23,194 nucleotides of DNA from Syncephalis plumigaleata. Its lineage: Eukaryota > Zoopagomycota > Zoopagomycetes > Zoopagales > Piptocephalidaceae. The notes beneath the pieces are model-generated. The model saw only the letters and a list, made by a program, of their open reading frames with translations. It was not told the origin of the DNA and did not search any database. The DNA lies in NCBI GenBank assembly GCA_025201365.1, contig JAIXMF010000216.1, forward strand, positions 1 through 23,194, written 5' to 3'. Shown one piece after another: positions 9,063 to 20,205 of the stretch. The translations under genes were made by a program, and so were the position numbers. How positions within the stretch are numbered: position 1 is the first letter of the stretch; the number at the start of each line of letters is the position of its first letter.

Positions 9063-10800
9063 CTACGATCGTAATAGTGTCAAATTACGACATAGCCATT
9101 GGTGTAATGAAGTATTAGACATCGTGCTCATCTCTTGAATGGTTGGTTCGACAACTAGATCAGTGGATATCATCCATGAAATACGTTCCTTTAGTCGGTT
9201 TAGTATATCATACTGATCAGCAATGGATAATGCCAGATATTGATCAAGGAAATCACCATAAAGTGCGTAGTTGTAACCGGTGGCAGTAGCATTATAGGGA
9301 ACAATCTTACGGGATGAATTGTGCACTAGAGCATGACCTAATACCGGATGAGTTAATGGGTGCAACTCCATGACATGTTGTAACTGTTCTAGTAATTGAC
9401 CACCCAATGATCGTGCATCAATACGACGTAGCACGAGAAATGCACCTAACATCGATGATGCAACAAGTGGTTCACTACAAGTCATGGGCCATTTCAATTC
9501 AGCATCGGATGTGTCATCCAACAAAGGATAGAAAGGTGTACCCGGTTGCATACGATAGATGATATCCGGCTGTTGCATTGAGAATATGGTAGTTAAGGAT
9601 TCCTCGATAGTATGTGTATCTAATAACGTAATAAATCATTAATGTATATTGATATAATTATTCATTACTTGCAATAATACTTACTACGCGTTAATCCAAT
9701 AATATGACCTGATTGATCCGTGCCAATCATGCACTCCTTTCCCATAATGCATTCAATAGGCATTCGTGGTTGATGATCACTAATAGCATGCGTGTATAGT
9801 AATGTAAGCAATATTCATTCATTAAATGTAACATGCTCTCTACTTACCTTTGTATGAATGTAATACGTGATTGAACAAGATCAAGCATGAATAATGAAAA
9901 TGATGCACGCTGACAACCTACGATAAAATAGTTGTCATAGGCAGCAATCTTGGTGATTGGAAAACGCATGTCTTCTTTGCAAATCTTAACGAGTCTACAT
10001 TAACCAGATGGTTACTCCACATTGACATCATATCTATTTCCCTTTTGTTTACAACTTACTTGCGTTGTTCCATATTTAACTGATAAACATAAAGTGTCTT
10101 GCCAGATGCTACAAGTAGATAACTAGTGTTTGTGTGTATAATGAGCATTAATATGACTGCATTACATAATCATGTTGAATAGATCACCTTTCTTTTATGG
10201 GACATATTCGATAGACTGGTCGTGGTACTTCTGCAATCCATACCGTTCTTAATTCGAGTTTTATCGACTAGATTTGTTATTAGTTGATATATTATCATTA
10301 TTGATAACGAAATCATTCTAATAATGCTTACTTCATTTGTATTATTACTCATTGCTCGTTTCAAACTATAAATAAGCAGACGACCTTGTTGATTTTGTGG
10401 TTGTTGCAATGGAGTATTGCTACTACTGTTGCTGTTGCCTACATTCGTACCTACACAAATATAACGATATGTATGCGAACCCTTAGGTATAACCCATTCT
10501 ATCACATTGTTATTAATAGTTAGTGTAATATATCTACATAGTCAAGTCATTGCAAGTGCCATTACCAGTCATTGAATGCACCGTCTCATGAGCATGAAGT
10601 GTATGTTCAACAAGTGTATGTCCTCTAATAGTAATGATTTATGTTATGCTATGCTATGTCTAGAGTGTAACAATGATTGATTGTCTACCTTATTGGATCA
10701 ACCACCTTAATGACTGGCAAATGATGTTCTGCACTACTACGACAAGCAATCAATAGTTTACGCGTTGTTTGATCGAATAGTATGCGACGTGGACTCTATT

Positions 10801-10833
<33 letters not shown>

Positions 10834-13800
10834 AGTTTAATCTATCATGCCTATGTGTGTAGTCATCATACAAATAACAAATAGCTTACATGAATGGCGA
10901 CAACACGTCGTACATTTGCTCGACGATGACGACCCACGGTAGCCATACCTAGACGACCATTCACGGTGAATATCAATCCATATCCACTACTACTGTATCG
11001 AAATCCTGTAGCTTCTATGATCTATTACATACGCATTACACATACGTGCATATACATGTTCAATAAGAGTGACATCATCATCATTACCATCATTATCAAT
11101 GTCTAGTATTCCTTACCGTATCTGGTCGTGTGTATAGTATACTACTGATGGCCAGTTCATTTGTCGTGTCCACATGAAGTCTCCATGGTCTATCGGATAG
11201 TACAAGTAGCATGGTAGTTTTCGTATGGCTACTACTTGCCAATGGCCATGGTCTCAACTTCACCGGTAATGATCCAATTATTCTAGGTTTACGCGGTGAA
11301 CATTTCATTGTTGAATGATCAACATCATTGATATTTCCTGTATTATCTTATTGTCTTATTAGAGAAGAGATATTGACTAATGTAGTAGTATCGAATGCTT
11401 ACCTTGTTCAAGTTGCCAAGACATTAGACTACCATCACGAAGACCTAGATAGATGTATAGTATTGAGTATGTTATACACATAAATTATACTGTTACAATT
11501 ACCAGCTAGTAGGAAACCTTGATGTTTACTGGATGCTTGTATGTAGAGTAGGCTTTTCGTTAGATTTAATCCTTCTAAACCGATATTATCTAATAATAAT
11601 AATAGTAACTCATTAATAATTCATCATATCTACTACAATTCAGGTATATTCATATTACTAGTGACTTACCCAGACTAAGTGTATGTTGAATTGATATATC
11701 ATTGTCTGTTTTACGCATCAAATAGATGGTCGGTAGACGAGTGGCTATGGCAGCCCATACTGTATTATTGAATCTTATAGTTATACAATTATTACTACTA
11801 CTATTCATAATGATAACATACAGTTGTTATATATATGTGTATGCAATCGACTTACTTGAACAAATGAATACTTGTAGGTTCATGTGATAGTGCAAGTGTA
11901 TGACTAGCAGTAATCCTGTAATAACAATATGTATATATGTATAAGTAATCATGCCAACAATGAGATACTCGTATGATACTTACTCTGTTCCATCTATAGT
12001 AAGCCATACACATTGATTCATTCCATTATGATCTATAAGTGTCGCTAGAATGTAACCTTTCCTGCTAACTATTGCTTCTGTTTCATTCTGTTCCACCTCA
12101 TACCAGGCTGCCTTTGAGATGGTATGATTAGTTGATGGTTGCCATTGATCTGTATCCAGTGGATTATCTATTATTGTTATGATGATGTCACTATTAGTCA
12201 ATGAACTAAATCCACATCATTGTTATTATTTACATGATATTTGATCCAGTGATTTTGTACGATTATTTACTCGTACACCATTAGGATGTACTTGTAGCCA
12301 GTAGTCGCCTTGAGCAAAGCTACAAGCTAGTAGTGTGCGTGTATCCAGACGAAAACCACTAGATTCGCTGATATCCTCCATTTCATAGCCATTATCTATG
12401 CGTGTGATTGAACAATTAGTTACTGACATGTTTATGAATATCTCATAGCTTACCGTATGTTACCGAGAAAACACGCGTGTCTGAAATATATGATAACACT
12501 AGGTAGCGATCTCGTCCAGCAATTGTGTCATGCTGAAGATTCCATAATCCATTCAATCTACGATAAAGCGTTCATTAGTCACTCATTATAGACTTGATTG
12601 ATTGATTGATTGATCGAGTAGTGCCTTACCCGTCGAAATCGGCATCCGACCAAATATGAATATTCATCGAGAGACCATGTCGGAATTCTCGTAATGTACC
12701 CTGGGCACCTGCACCGCAACAAGCATATATCGTCTTTTGACGATCATTATACGCATCGCACATGACAAAGTCAACTAGTGATGCCCAGTTAAGTTTCGAA
12801 TAGAGTTTTCTTCCTTGCATTTGGTTGGATATCTATCTCAAGCATATCATTCATATTATTATTACCACTAGTTATAATATCTGGAAGTAAAGACAAACTA
12901 TGCTTACCATGACTACTTGACCATCACACATCTCACCGCTCATAAGTAAAAGATCGCCGGATGTGTTGGAACGTAAACATAGTAATGCTTCACCGATAGC
13001 GGGTGGTACACCGCCCACCGTAGTCGGTCTATCCAATGCTACGTGATGCAAATCAATAAATCTATTGGCACGTATGACAAGTCGATATAATCCATTATAG
13101 TCTGATCCTAAATAGATGCGTAATCCTTGACTAATATGCTCATCGCTAACCATTCCACCGGTATCATTTCTTGTACGATATTCGTCGGATATACGAACAG
13201 CCACAGAAGTGATGAGTGCTACCGATGGCGTATCTTTTTATTATAGTTTATCATTAGTTATTGTAATGAATGTGTCTAGTAAGCAGAGACAGACATACCA
13301 TCTTCAACACGAAGTATACTAGAATTGGTCGATATTGATGGCAAATTCACCTTGTTTAACTGATTGTTACCATTATGAGCATCTTCAGCACTTATACAGC
13401 ATATTTTTCGATCCTTGAATATTACATTTGTATTAATAATAGGATCTACTAATTTATTACTAACCGCAAGAAGACTTACCGTGATAAAGACAAGTTGTTC
13501 GTGAAAGGTTGGTATAGCAAATAAGTGAGTTATTAGCGTGTTCTCTATAAGTAGCATTCATTCATTGTTAACTGACTATATCGCTTAATTCGTAATAATA
13601 GTAATAATGTAGATGTATACCTCTGCCTAATGGAAGTCGAGCATATCGAGTTGGATTATCATTGCTATTATCGGCCATTATCTGATAAATGGTAAGGTAA
13701 GGTGTTGCATCACGATCACTTGTATAGAATGATTATTACAACTATTGTAGCTATTATAAATGAATGAATAGATTACCTTGTATACGTAACAGCAAGAAGA

Positions 13801-14942
13801 ATCCGCTTCATATGTGTTATAGATGGCCATAAAAAGTCCATTCCTGTTATAAGACTGAATTCCTCGGTGATATCTAATTGACGGGCAAATAAATCAACTG
13901 GTTCCGATTGTGGATCCACTTTGGTAGAGCATTGCGTATAACCATGAGGACATGACATTGACGCGGATGAGGTCGTTGATAATGCGTGTCTACCCACATC
14001 GACACTCGTATTTGTTCCCGATTTGAGTAGAAATACTTTGATGTGATCCTGCCATGCTGCAACGGCTATTGCGCGCGATCGTGGATCAACACATAGATGA
14101 TGACCTGTTGCATCGAATGGTAGACCGGGTCGCCCCAAGTAGATATCTTGTACGGTGTAGAATCGACTAGATGGATCGGACGAGTATGATGCATGTGTCG
14201 CATTCTCTACACTTGCTGTTGCAGGTGTCCGCTGATAGTCCATGGCAGTAATAGGACCATAGGCCAATAGTGAAAGTAGTCCGGCATCCGATGTCACTAC
14301 GAGTAAATCACGCGATTGTATACAACTCGATCGAGGCCAGCGTCGATAGCCGGTGAGTGAGTGTGGAAATTGATGTGTCACTTCATTGATCGCATCATCG
14401 AGTGACATGATATCGCCGTCATCCATCGCTGTACTAGTCGCGTTCATTGATGTGACAGAGCATTGTGGACATGAATCAGTACACGTAGATATGGAAGCAT
14501 TATCCTCATCCTCCTCTCCCTCTGAATTAGCGGTAAGATCAATCGTCGATGAAGCAGTGCCAATTGTCCTCCATCGTGGCAATGCAGTCATACGAATGAT
14601 AGTGCCATGAATCGGTTGTCGATGTAGACTAGCCAAACGTACACCGTTTACATGATTTGTATCAAGACTTAGTAATTCAAGACTAGTCTCCTAGAATAAC
14701 AACAACAATAATACTAGTGAATATCTCTGATAGGCTACACGTCCACTGATTTACGCATAACTTACACGTCCTATAACAATACTAAGTGATTTAGACTGGC
14801 GTTCTGGCAATAATTGAAGTTGAATCGCGTGGCGTATAACAGGACTTGGTACAGCAGTTGCCACGTGTAAATAACTAGCATTTATATTGTCATTGTCAGT
14901 TGCATCAGCTGCATTCTCTTTGTTACTCGAAGTTAATGACAT
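9063..14942 (-). CDS. DDB1/CPSF160/SF3b130-superfamily protein (MMS1-N and CPSF-A regions), 24 exons
   Basis: Exons in transcript order, first given as 14942-14766, then 14690-13777, 13664-13621, 13544-13480, 13413-13299, 13233-12908, 12832-12630, 12557-12454, 12395-12234, 12167-11984, 11915-11856, 11773-11670, 11589-11503, 11444-11403, 11337-11117, 11021-10890, 10795-10689, 10624-10566, 10498-10332, 10267-10188, 10122-10060, 9994-9848, 9779-9685, 9619-9063. All 23 junctions keep phase, giving 1404 residues. Diagnostic pieces: LLVVTSDAGLLSLLAYGP and LCVDPRSRAIAVAAW (first propeller), CCGAGAQGTLREFRHGL then GLNGLWNL, YLVLSYISDTRVFSV, LLAGLRDGSLMSW, VLSDRPW, GRLLIYSLKR, LLVASGKTLYVYQL, and the C-terminal YGDFLDQYLALS helix region. 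This is the triple beta-propeller scaffold family of DDB1 (ubiquitin ligase), CPSF160 (polyadenylation), SF3b130/Rse1 (splicing) and Mms1. It is too diverged for me to pick one. Exon 2 adds an acidic Ser/Thr/Cys-rich insert early in the first propeller. Exact borders of some exons are provisional. Confidence 0.8.
10796..10889 (-). other. Intron with (TG)n tract next to its 3' splice site
   Basis: Intron 16 of the CPSF-A family gene. On the plus strand 10805-10833 is a 29-nt perfect AC repeat, so the transcript carries about 14 UG units ending about 10 nt before the TAG acceptor. The downstream exon opens with SPRRILFDQ, which fits the family. Confidence 0.75.
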
Positions 14943-15004
14943 ATTAGAAGTGAATGAAGTGCGATAAAAGAATAACTGTAACTTGATAGTAAATCATGAC
15001 GATG

Positions 15005-15029
15005 CATCATCATCATCATCATCATCATT
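15005..15029. repeat. (CAT)n microsatellite
   Basis: Perfect trinucleotide run of about eight units, 63 bp upstream of the start codon of the minus-strand CPSF-A family gene, so probably in its promoter or 5' leader. Confidence 0.8.
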
Positions 15030-16086
15030 TCTTTTTGTAATTTTTCTGGTTATCATGTCAATTGGTTGGATTTAAATCATTGTTATTATTATGACGATGA
15101 TAACAGATGAGATCATTCATATGACTAGAGAACGTCACTACATTTGAGAGGATATATCGATTCATTATCTACAGCTAAATTGTACTCATTCATTTTATTC
15201 ATTTCTGCTTGCAAGTGCAATGTAGATTATTGATTTATATTAACAGGATTAACATCAGTAGTAGAAAGGAGAGAATGGAATGATGCATCTCTGTCATCAT
15301 GTCAAAAACCACATGGCTATCACTAAAGAAAACGTAAAAATTCACCCTTATGAGATCATGATAGCCTCGTTGCCACTTCCACTACAAATGGACATTTCCT
15401 CATGTTGCACTCATGCAGTCACACTCACTCACTCACTGAGTTTGATTCAGTATAGTAAAGAGAAAAATCGATGAATCTCATAAGACTGTATATAACATGC
15501 TGGTTATTTGTTCCATTCGGGTGTCAGAGCATTAGTATCGTCGTCATCTTCTTGTTGCAAAACAGCTTTCTTTATTTCACCCGTTTATCAACTAGTCGTT
15601 TATTGTTGTTAACGTGATCTATATCTCCTTGTTTTCCCTCTTTCTATTAAATAGCTATCTATACTGTGGATTGATGCTTATTACTTTATAACAGAATTCA
15701 TAGATTCTTTACTGTGATAATACGAATCGCATAATCAATCCTTTTTTATTTCGTTTCTTCTCTCGATCTATTACATGCACTAACCGCGGTGTGGATGTAC
15801 ATGTACTCACGTTGATGCATCAAGCAGCGTTACTGTCATCTATTCACAGCGCCTTTAGTTTAGTAAGCGTGTAGTGGTAATATACATTGACTGTTTGCTA
15901 TTTAAGCTGTGTGACCCTGATCATTGTGGGTCCATATTCAACTTGATTGAATAACCACGCGGTACTCTAGGATACGCACACACACACACAGACACACTTG
16001 TGTTTGCTGGTAATAGTCAACGTATTCCTCATTGGTTGTAAAAACGGTAAGTTATTGTACGAGTATGCATGTGTACGTGCGTATGA

Positions 16087-16116
16087 TCATGATGATGATG
16101 ATGATGATGATGATGA
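16087..16116. repeat. (GAT)n microsatellite
   Basis: About ten perfect GAT/ATG units that run directly into dispersed repeat B copy 2, whose first bases are also GATGAT. The microsatellite may have grown from the repeat's own GATGAT end. Confidence 0.8.
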
Positions 16117-16162
16117 TATGAGTGAATTAAAGGAATTGGCAAGTTATAGCAGTTGCACAGTC
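16112..16162. repeat. Dispersed repeat B, copy 2
   Basis: Matches 4872-4921 with one indel (GAATGACAAG versus GAATTGGCAAG) and a few substitutions. It is located 11 kb away in another intergenic gap and no nuclease motif lies beside it. Confidence 0.55.
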
Positions 16163-16766
16163 CTCATCAACTAGGCCTTGACACTGGATTGACAGTAGTT
16201 ACCCTAATTAATGAGGCGTCATTGGCTTAGTATTATTACTGTCATCCAATCATATCAGTAATGGAAGACAGCAATAGTAACATGACATGTAGAAGGGGGT
16301 TATTTATTTACGTATGTACATGTATGTATGTATGTATGTGTGTATGAAGGAGAGAGTGTGTGTGTGCGTGTGTGTGTTCATTATGACCAATAAGTTCGGT
16401 GTTTTTCCCTTCTAAATATTTTACGATGATTATCCTAGTTCGTAATGTTCGGTCTCGGAAATACGAGGTACCGATACAAAAGAACACTTGAGATGACAAA
16501 GCCTTGTCACTGTGCTTTCCATAAATGGATGGGCCACACTGATGCATTGGGCCTAAATGTGGCCATTCGGGAATCTATCCGTTAGCTTTTCCGCTTCCAT
16601 TCCATTCCATTCGTTTGTACGGGTAATCTCACGCGTGCAGCATAGGAGGTGATGTGATATGGTGTGTTCGAGAATAATTAACGCGCGTTGTAGCTGGACA
16701 TATGCATGTAGACACACGTACACACACGCACACATATGTATATACTTGTCATATAAATATAACTTA

Positions 16767-17045
16767 ATGTTCGGACGTCAAAGTAGTAAAAGTATTATCA
16801 CAAGTTGTCGCATACTACGCACTCATTTTTTATCTCTCACATTGTTGGTCACTACTACTATTGCTCTTGTTTGTTTGCACATCGCATACACTTATCCATT
16901 TGGCATTATTGACCTTTCTGACTACATACTGTATAGCGTATATGTGGATATATACACGCGAAGGCCTCTGCCATTAATTAGATTTATTCTTGGCATTATA
17001 ATTGTCACTTTGTTGTTGTTATTTATTCGCCAATCTATCGAATAG
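16767..17045 (+). CDS. Possible small membrane protein (unconfirmed)
   Basis: A 92-codon open stretch starting at MFGRQSSKSI has two strongly hydrophobic segments (around FLSLTLLVTTTIALVCLHIAY and FILGIIIVTLLLLFI) separated by an acidic and aromatic linker. A TATAAATA sequence lies about 15 nt before the ATG. In the next frame, 17044-17193, a further hydrophobic stretch follows (VQTISLLIFVILVFISSYY), as if a longer membrane protein had lost its frame. I recognise no family. AT-rich DNA often gives spurious hydrophobic frames, so this could equally be the non-coding promoter of LAG1. Confidence 0.2.
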   Translation: MFGRQSSKSIITSCRILRTHFLSLTLLVTTTIALVCLHIAYTYPFGIIDLSDYILYSVYVDIYTRRPLPLIRFILGIIIVTLLLLFIRQSIE

Positions 17046-17195
17046 TCCTATCGTGCAGACCATTTCATTATTAATATTTGTGATACTCGTGTTTATATCG
17101 TCATATTATCTATTTATATCACAATTCGATATTGAATATACTCACTCACATATATACACATATATATCATCACCATTCACTACTAGTTATTAGTA

Positions 17196-17222
17196 ACTCA
17201 CTCACTCACTTATTCACTCACT
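17196..17222. repeat. (ACTC)n tetranucleotide repeat upstream of LAG1
   Basis: Imperfect CACT/ACTC run about 75-100 bp before the LAG1 start. The same unit appears at 15421-15439 and 20180-20205, always in regions upstream of genes. Confidence 0.6.
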
Positions 17223-17293
17223 ATAGCGCTTATTCGTATTAGATAGAGCTGCATCAACTATTTAAAAACTACATATATATATTTGCCATCAAC

Positions 17294-19093
17294 ATGCAAG
17301 CATCTTCATCAACCCATTGGACAGCGGCCGTAACGTCCATGAGCCTAGATAGCGGCAATAATGACGAGAATGGACGTAAACGACGAACTTCCTCTCAGAA
17401 TATCTCTTGTGCGGCAAATCAATCCATTAATGCGGTCACCTCATTATCTAAAGATCATATCGCTACGGCGGTACCTTCTTTCCTTCAAATGCGTAACAAG
17501 CATATTGCTCAACAGGATCGATGGCAATTCGGTAAGTAATAGTGATAAGAAGTAGAAGTAAAACGGAAAGGGGTATCCTATGATCTCGTATACATTGATT
17601 AATGCTGCAGCATATACAGCATGATGATGATGATTGAAGTTGGAATGGTATACCCGTCCATGAATACATAAATACTTGCTAATCATTGGTTTATGCGTAT
17701 GCTACTTTATAGATGTGCCATTGACCATCATTCTTGGCCTATTGGTACTCGATTTCATGGGGGTAGAACAGGCGCGTGTGTTCACTCGACTGCAGTATCG
17801 TCAACCTGCACATCATGGTCCAGTGGAAGGCGTGCCTATCGATCCGTTGGATGGCTTCTCGCCCATCACCAATCTGCCAGGCCCCTATTATCGATTAGGT
17901 CGGCTGGACGTGTGCTTCATCGTCTATATGACATTGGCCCTTACGTTATTCCGATCCTGCGTCATGCGCTATTTGCTAGAACCACTCGGTAAACACTATG
18001 GTATTCGTAATTTATCAAAATTAGAACGATTCAAGGAGCAGGGCTACCAATGTGTTTACTATATGATCTCCTGGTCATCTGGCATGGTAAGTAGGACACG
18101 ACGACGAGTAATGATTACTGTACTGAATGATTTGTATGTATCTATAGTATATTATGTATAATTCGCCCTACTGGTTTGATACTAGACATTTCTGGATCAA
18201 TTATCCGCATCGTGACTACACGTGGCATTCTAAAACTTACTATCTCATGTCATTGGCCTATACACTCCATCTGATCTATGTACTCCACGTAGAAGCCAAG
18301 CGTAAGGATTATCGTGCCATGTTCGCTCATCATATCGTCACCGCACTATTGATTACCTGTTCGTATGTCACGCATTTCCCACGTATTGGTAATGCCGTTC
18401 TTTGCATGATGGATTTTGCCGATATTATCCTACCGGTAAGTAATAGACAATGATGATGATGATCATGATTGTAATATATTATTCAAACAAGCAAACTAGA
18501 TCTCCTTTACTTACTATTCTTCTGTTTTTTTCTTATAGCTTGCCAAATGCATGCGATATGCCAAGTTCCAACGTATTTGCGATGTCACATTCGGTGTATT
18601 TGTCTTGGCGTGGATCTACACTCGCTTCTATTTGTACGCTCAGGTATGCTATGCCATTTACGCGGAAGCCGAGAAATACATTGAACCCATTTGGGATCCA
18701 GTACGTGGTGTTTTTCTCACTCGTAATGCACGTGTCTATTTCCTTGCTTTATTCGCGGCACTTCAAATGCTTATCATCTACTGGTTTGTCTTGATCTGTC
18801 GAGTTCTATGGCGTGTTGTCTCGGGTGCTAATGCCCATGACAATCGTAGCAGTGGCAGTGAAGAAGAGGAAGACGAGAAGGAAATGGAACGAATGAAGAA
18901 GCAATCAAAATTCAATAGCAATAGTACGCTTACTGTAGAGGGTGATACCATTATTACTACTACTGCTACTGCTACTACTGCTACTACTATTTTTGCTAAT
19001 AATAATAATGAGGAGGAAGAGGAGGAAGAAGAGGATACTACAGCTAATAAGCAATCATCATCCTATCCTCTACGTCGACGTCATGCAGCTTAA
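17294..19093 (+). CDS. LAG1: Ceramide synthase, TLC (TRAM-LAG1-CLN8) family, four exons
   Basis: Exons 17294-17531, 17713-18086, 18148-18435, 18539-19093; 484 residues, phases consistent. The enzyme N-acylates sphingoid bases with fatty acyl-CoA in the ER membrane. The Lag1 motif is intact: SWSSGM then YIMYNSPYW across the exon 2/3 junction, YPHRDYTWHSKTYYL, VLHVEAKRKDYRAMFAHH with the essential His pair at about residues 265-266, then IGNAVLCMMDFADIILP with Asp at about 293 and 296. Hydrophobic segments fit a multi-pass TLC protein. There is no homeobox-like domain. The first 79 residues are hydrophilic and basic. The C-terminus is an acidic tail (SSGSEEEEDEKE, later eight Glu) with casein-kinase-2-like sites; yeast Lag1/Lac1 are regulated by CK2, so a similar control is possible. 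The tail ends RRRHAA without a dilysine signal. Start is the first ATG in frame after an AT-rich TATA-like stretch. Confidence 0.92.
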
Positions 19094-19838
19094 ACATACG
19101 ACATCTACTATGCGTATGTACATATTCGTGTTGATCTCGATTCCCTTAGCTCTTTTTATAGTTAGCCACACTTACTTGTTGTGCTCATAGTATATACATC
19201 TATATCTATGATTCTGTTTTCTCGTTTTAAAACCATTTGTTTATTATCCTACAACTCACATGAATATGTGATATATAAATATACCAATTATTATTATTAT
19301 TACATTGTTTCTTTGTTAACGATTTTCATGATTCATCAAGGCCAGTCAGACTCCGTTTTACCATGAATGGAAATGTCATTTAGCGGATCAAGAAATGAGT
19401 GATAGTCAATGTGATACATATTATCATAATGCTGATTGGTGGAATGCTTCACTGACAGATGCACATGTGGTGATGAGCGTGCCTTGACCAAGCTCACGAG
19501 GGATAATGTGCATATTTGCACTGCCCTTGATTACTTGACTACAATGGCGTATTCATTGTTTAAACCTTGCATGTAGATTACACTTTTATCATTTCATTGA
19601 TACTGATAGTAATAGTAGTAGTAATAGTATTTAGTATCTAGTAAAAGTACATTATTGATCATCTATTAGCAGTAGTAGAAGTAATAAAGTATACGTTTCT
19701 ATAGAATGAGTGTTTATTTTCCGATATCCTTCATTTGCACACCATGGCATGTGTGTACACCATCTAACCATGTGTCGAATTCTTGGCAGTCTCCTTTGCA
19801 CAAAGATACTGCGGCTATGGTGTAAGATCATCAACAGG

Positions 19839-19932
19839 ATCTATTTACATTTGATTTTACGGTTCAATGTCGTATGGTAAACTTGAAATGAAGTGAATCG
19901 ATATTGAAGAGTAAAATCAAATGTAAATAGAT
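19839..19932. repeat. Inverted repeat, 30-bp arms with 34-nt loop
   Basis: The left arm 19839-19868 and right arm 19903-19932 are reverse complements except for one 2x2 mismatch (19861-19862 against 19909-19910); the outer 22 bp are perfect. The loop is 19869-19902. The flanks do not extend the pairing and no obvious target-site duplication is seen. It could be a MITE or fold-back element, a hairpin RNA, or a cruciform-forming palindrome. Confidence 0.85.
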
Positions 19933-20179
19933 ACATTGATCTGTTTACTCATCTATTATTATTAATGATATGGTCATTTGAGTAGTAATCCACGTAGTAG
20001 ATAGTATTTACATGTCAAGTGAACGTACTCTCTGCGTTGTTTCAGTATGCCACCAATATTATGTGGTTATAATCAACTTAAATCGAATACCTAAAAGGAA
20101 AGTATCCCTACTCATTCCTTCATTTACACCACCCAATTCAATGCACTCACTCATTCTTGCTCTCTTACTCCTCTCATTC

Positions 20180-20205
20180 ATTCACTCACTCACTCACTCA
20201 CTGAC
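20180..20205. repeat. (CACT)n tetranucleotide repeat
   Basis: Run of CACT units ending CACTGACTC, in the pyrimidine-rich region upstream of the final gene. Confidence 0.6.

Larger units (their letters stand above)
14943..16766. other. Long divergent intergenic region (CPSF-A family gene / LAG1), distal part
   Basis: No convincing gene on either strand. It contains several microsatellites: (ATC)n at 15005-15029, (ACTC)n around 15421-15439, (CA)n around 15976-15990, (GAT)n at 16087-16116, ATGT/GT-type repeats at 16316-16376. It also holds a GACCC/GGGTC hairpin near 15912-15931 and dispersed repeat B copy 2. Short open stretches at 15280-15474 and 16308-16547 look accidental: no recognisable motif and low-complexity tails. 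The region must hold the promoters of the two divergent genes. Confidence 0.5.

Noticed and set aside
12396-12453. A 31-nt intron ending at 12423 in the CPSF-A family gene
   Set aside because: The TGTCAG acceptor would give an implausibly short intron. The acceptor 27 nt further on keeps the same frame, gives a 58-nt intron with a TAACTAAT branch-like site, and fits the family better.
15280-15474. Plus-strand 64-codon open stretch with CACT repeat
   Set aside because: Composition is low-complexity at the end, no family signature, and it lies in the upstream region of a divergent gene.
15841-15935. Possible tRNA or small structured RNA around GTGGTAA and the GACCC/GGGTC hairpin
   Set aside because: No B-box-like GGTTCRANNCC and no cloverleaf could be drawn; the hairpin stem is only five pairs.
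16308-16547. Minus-strand open stretch beginning MHQCGPSIYGKHSD
   Set aside because: Its tail is translated from TG/ATGT microsatellite, no motif is recognisable, and there are no supporting splice signals or start context.
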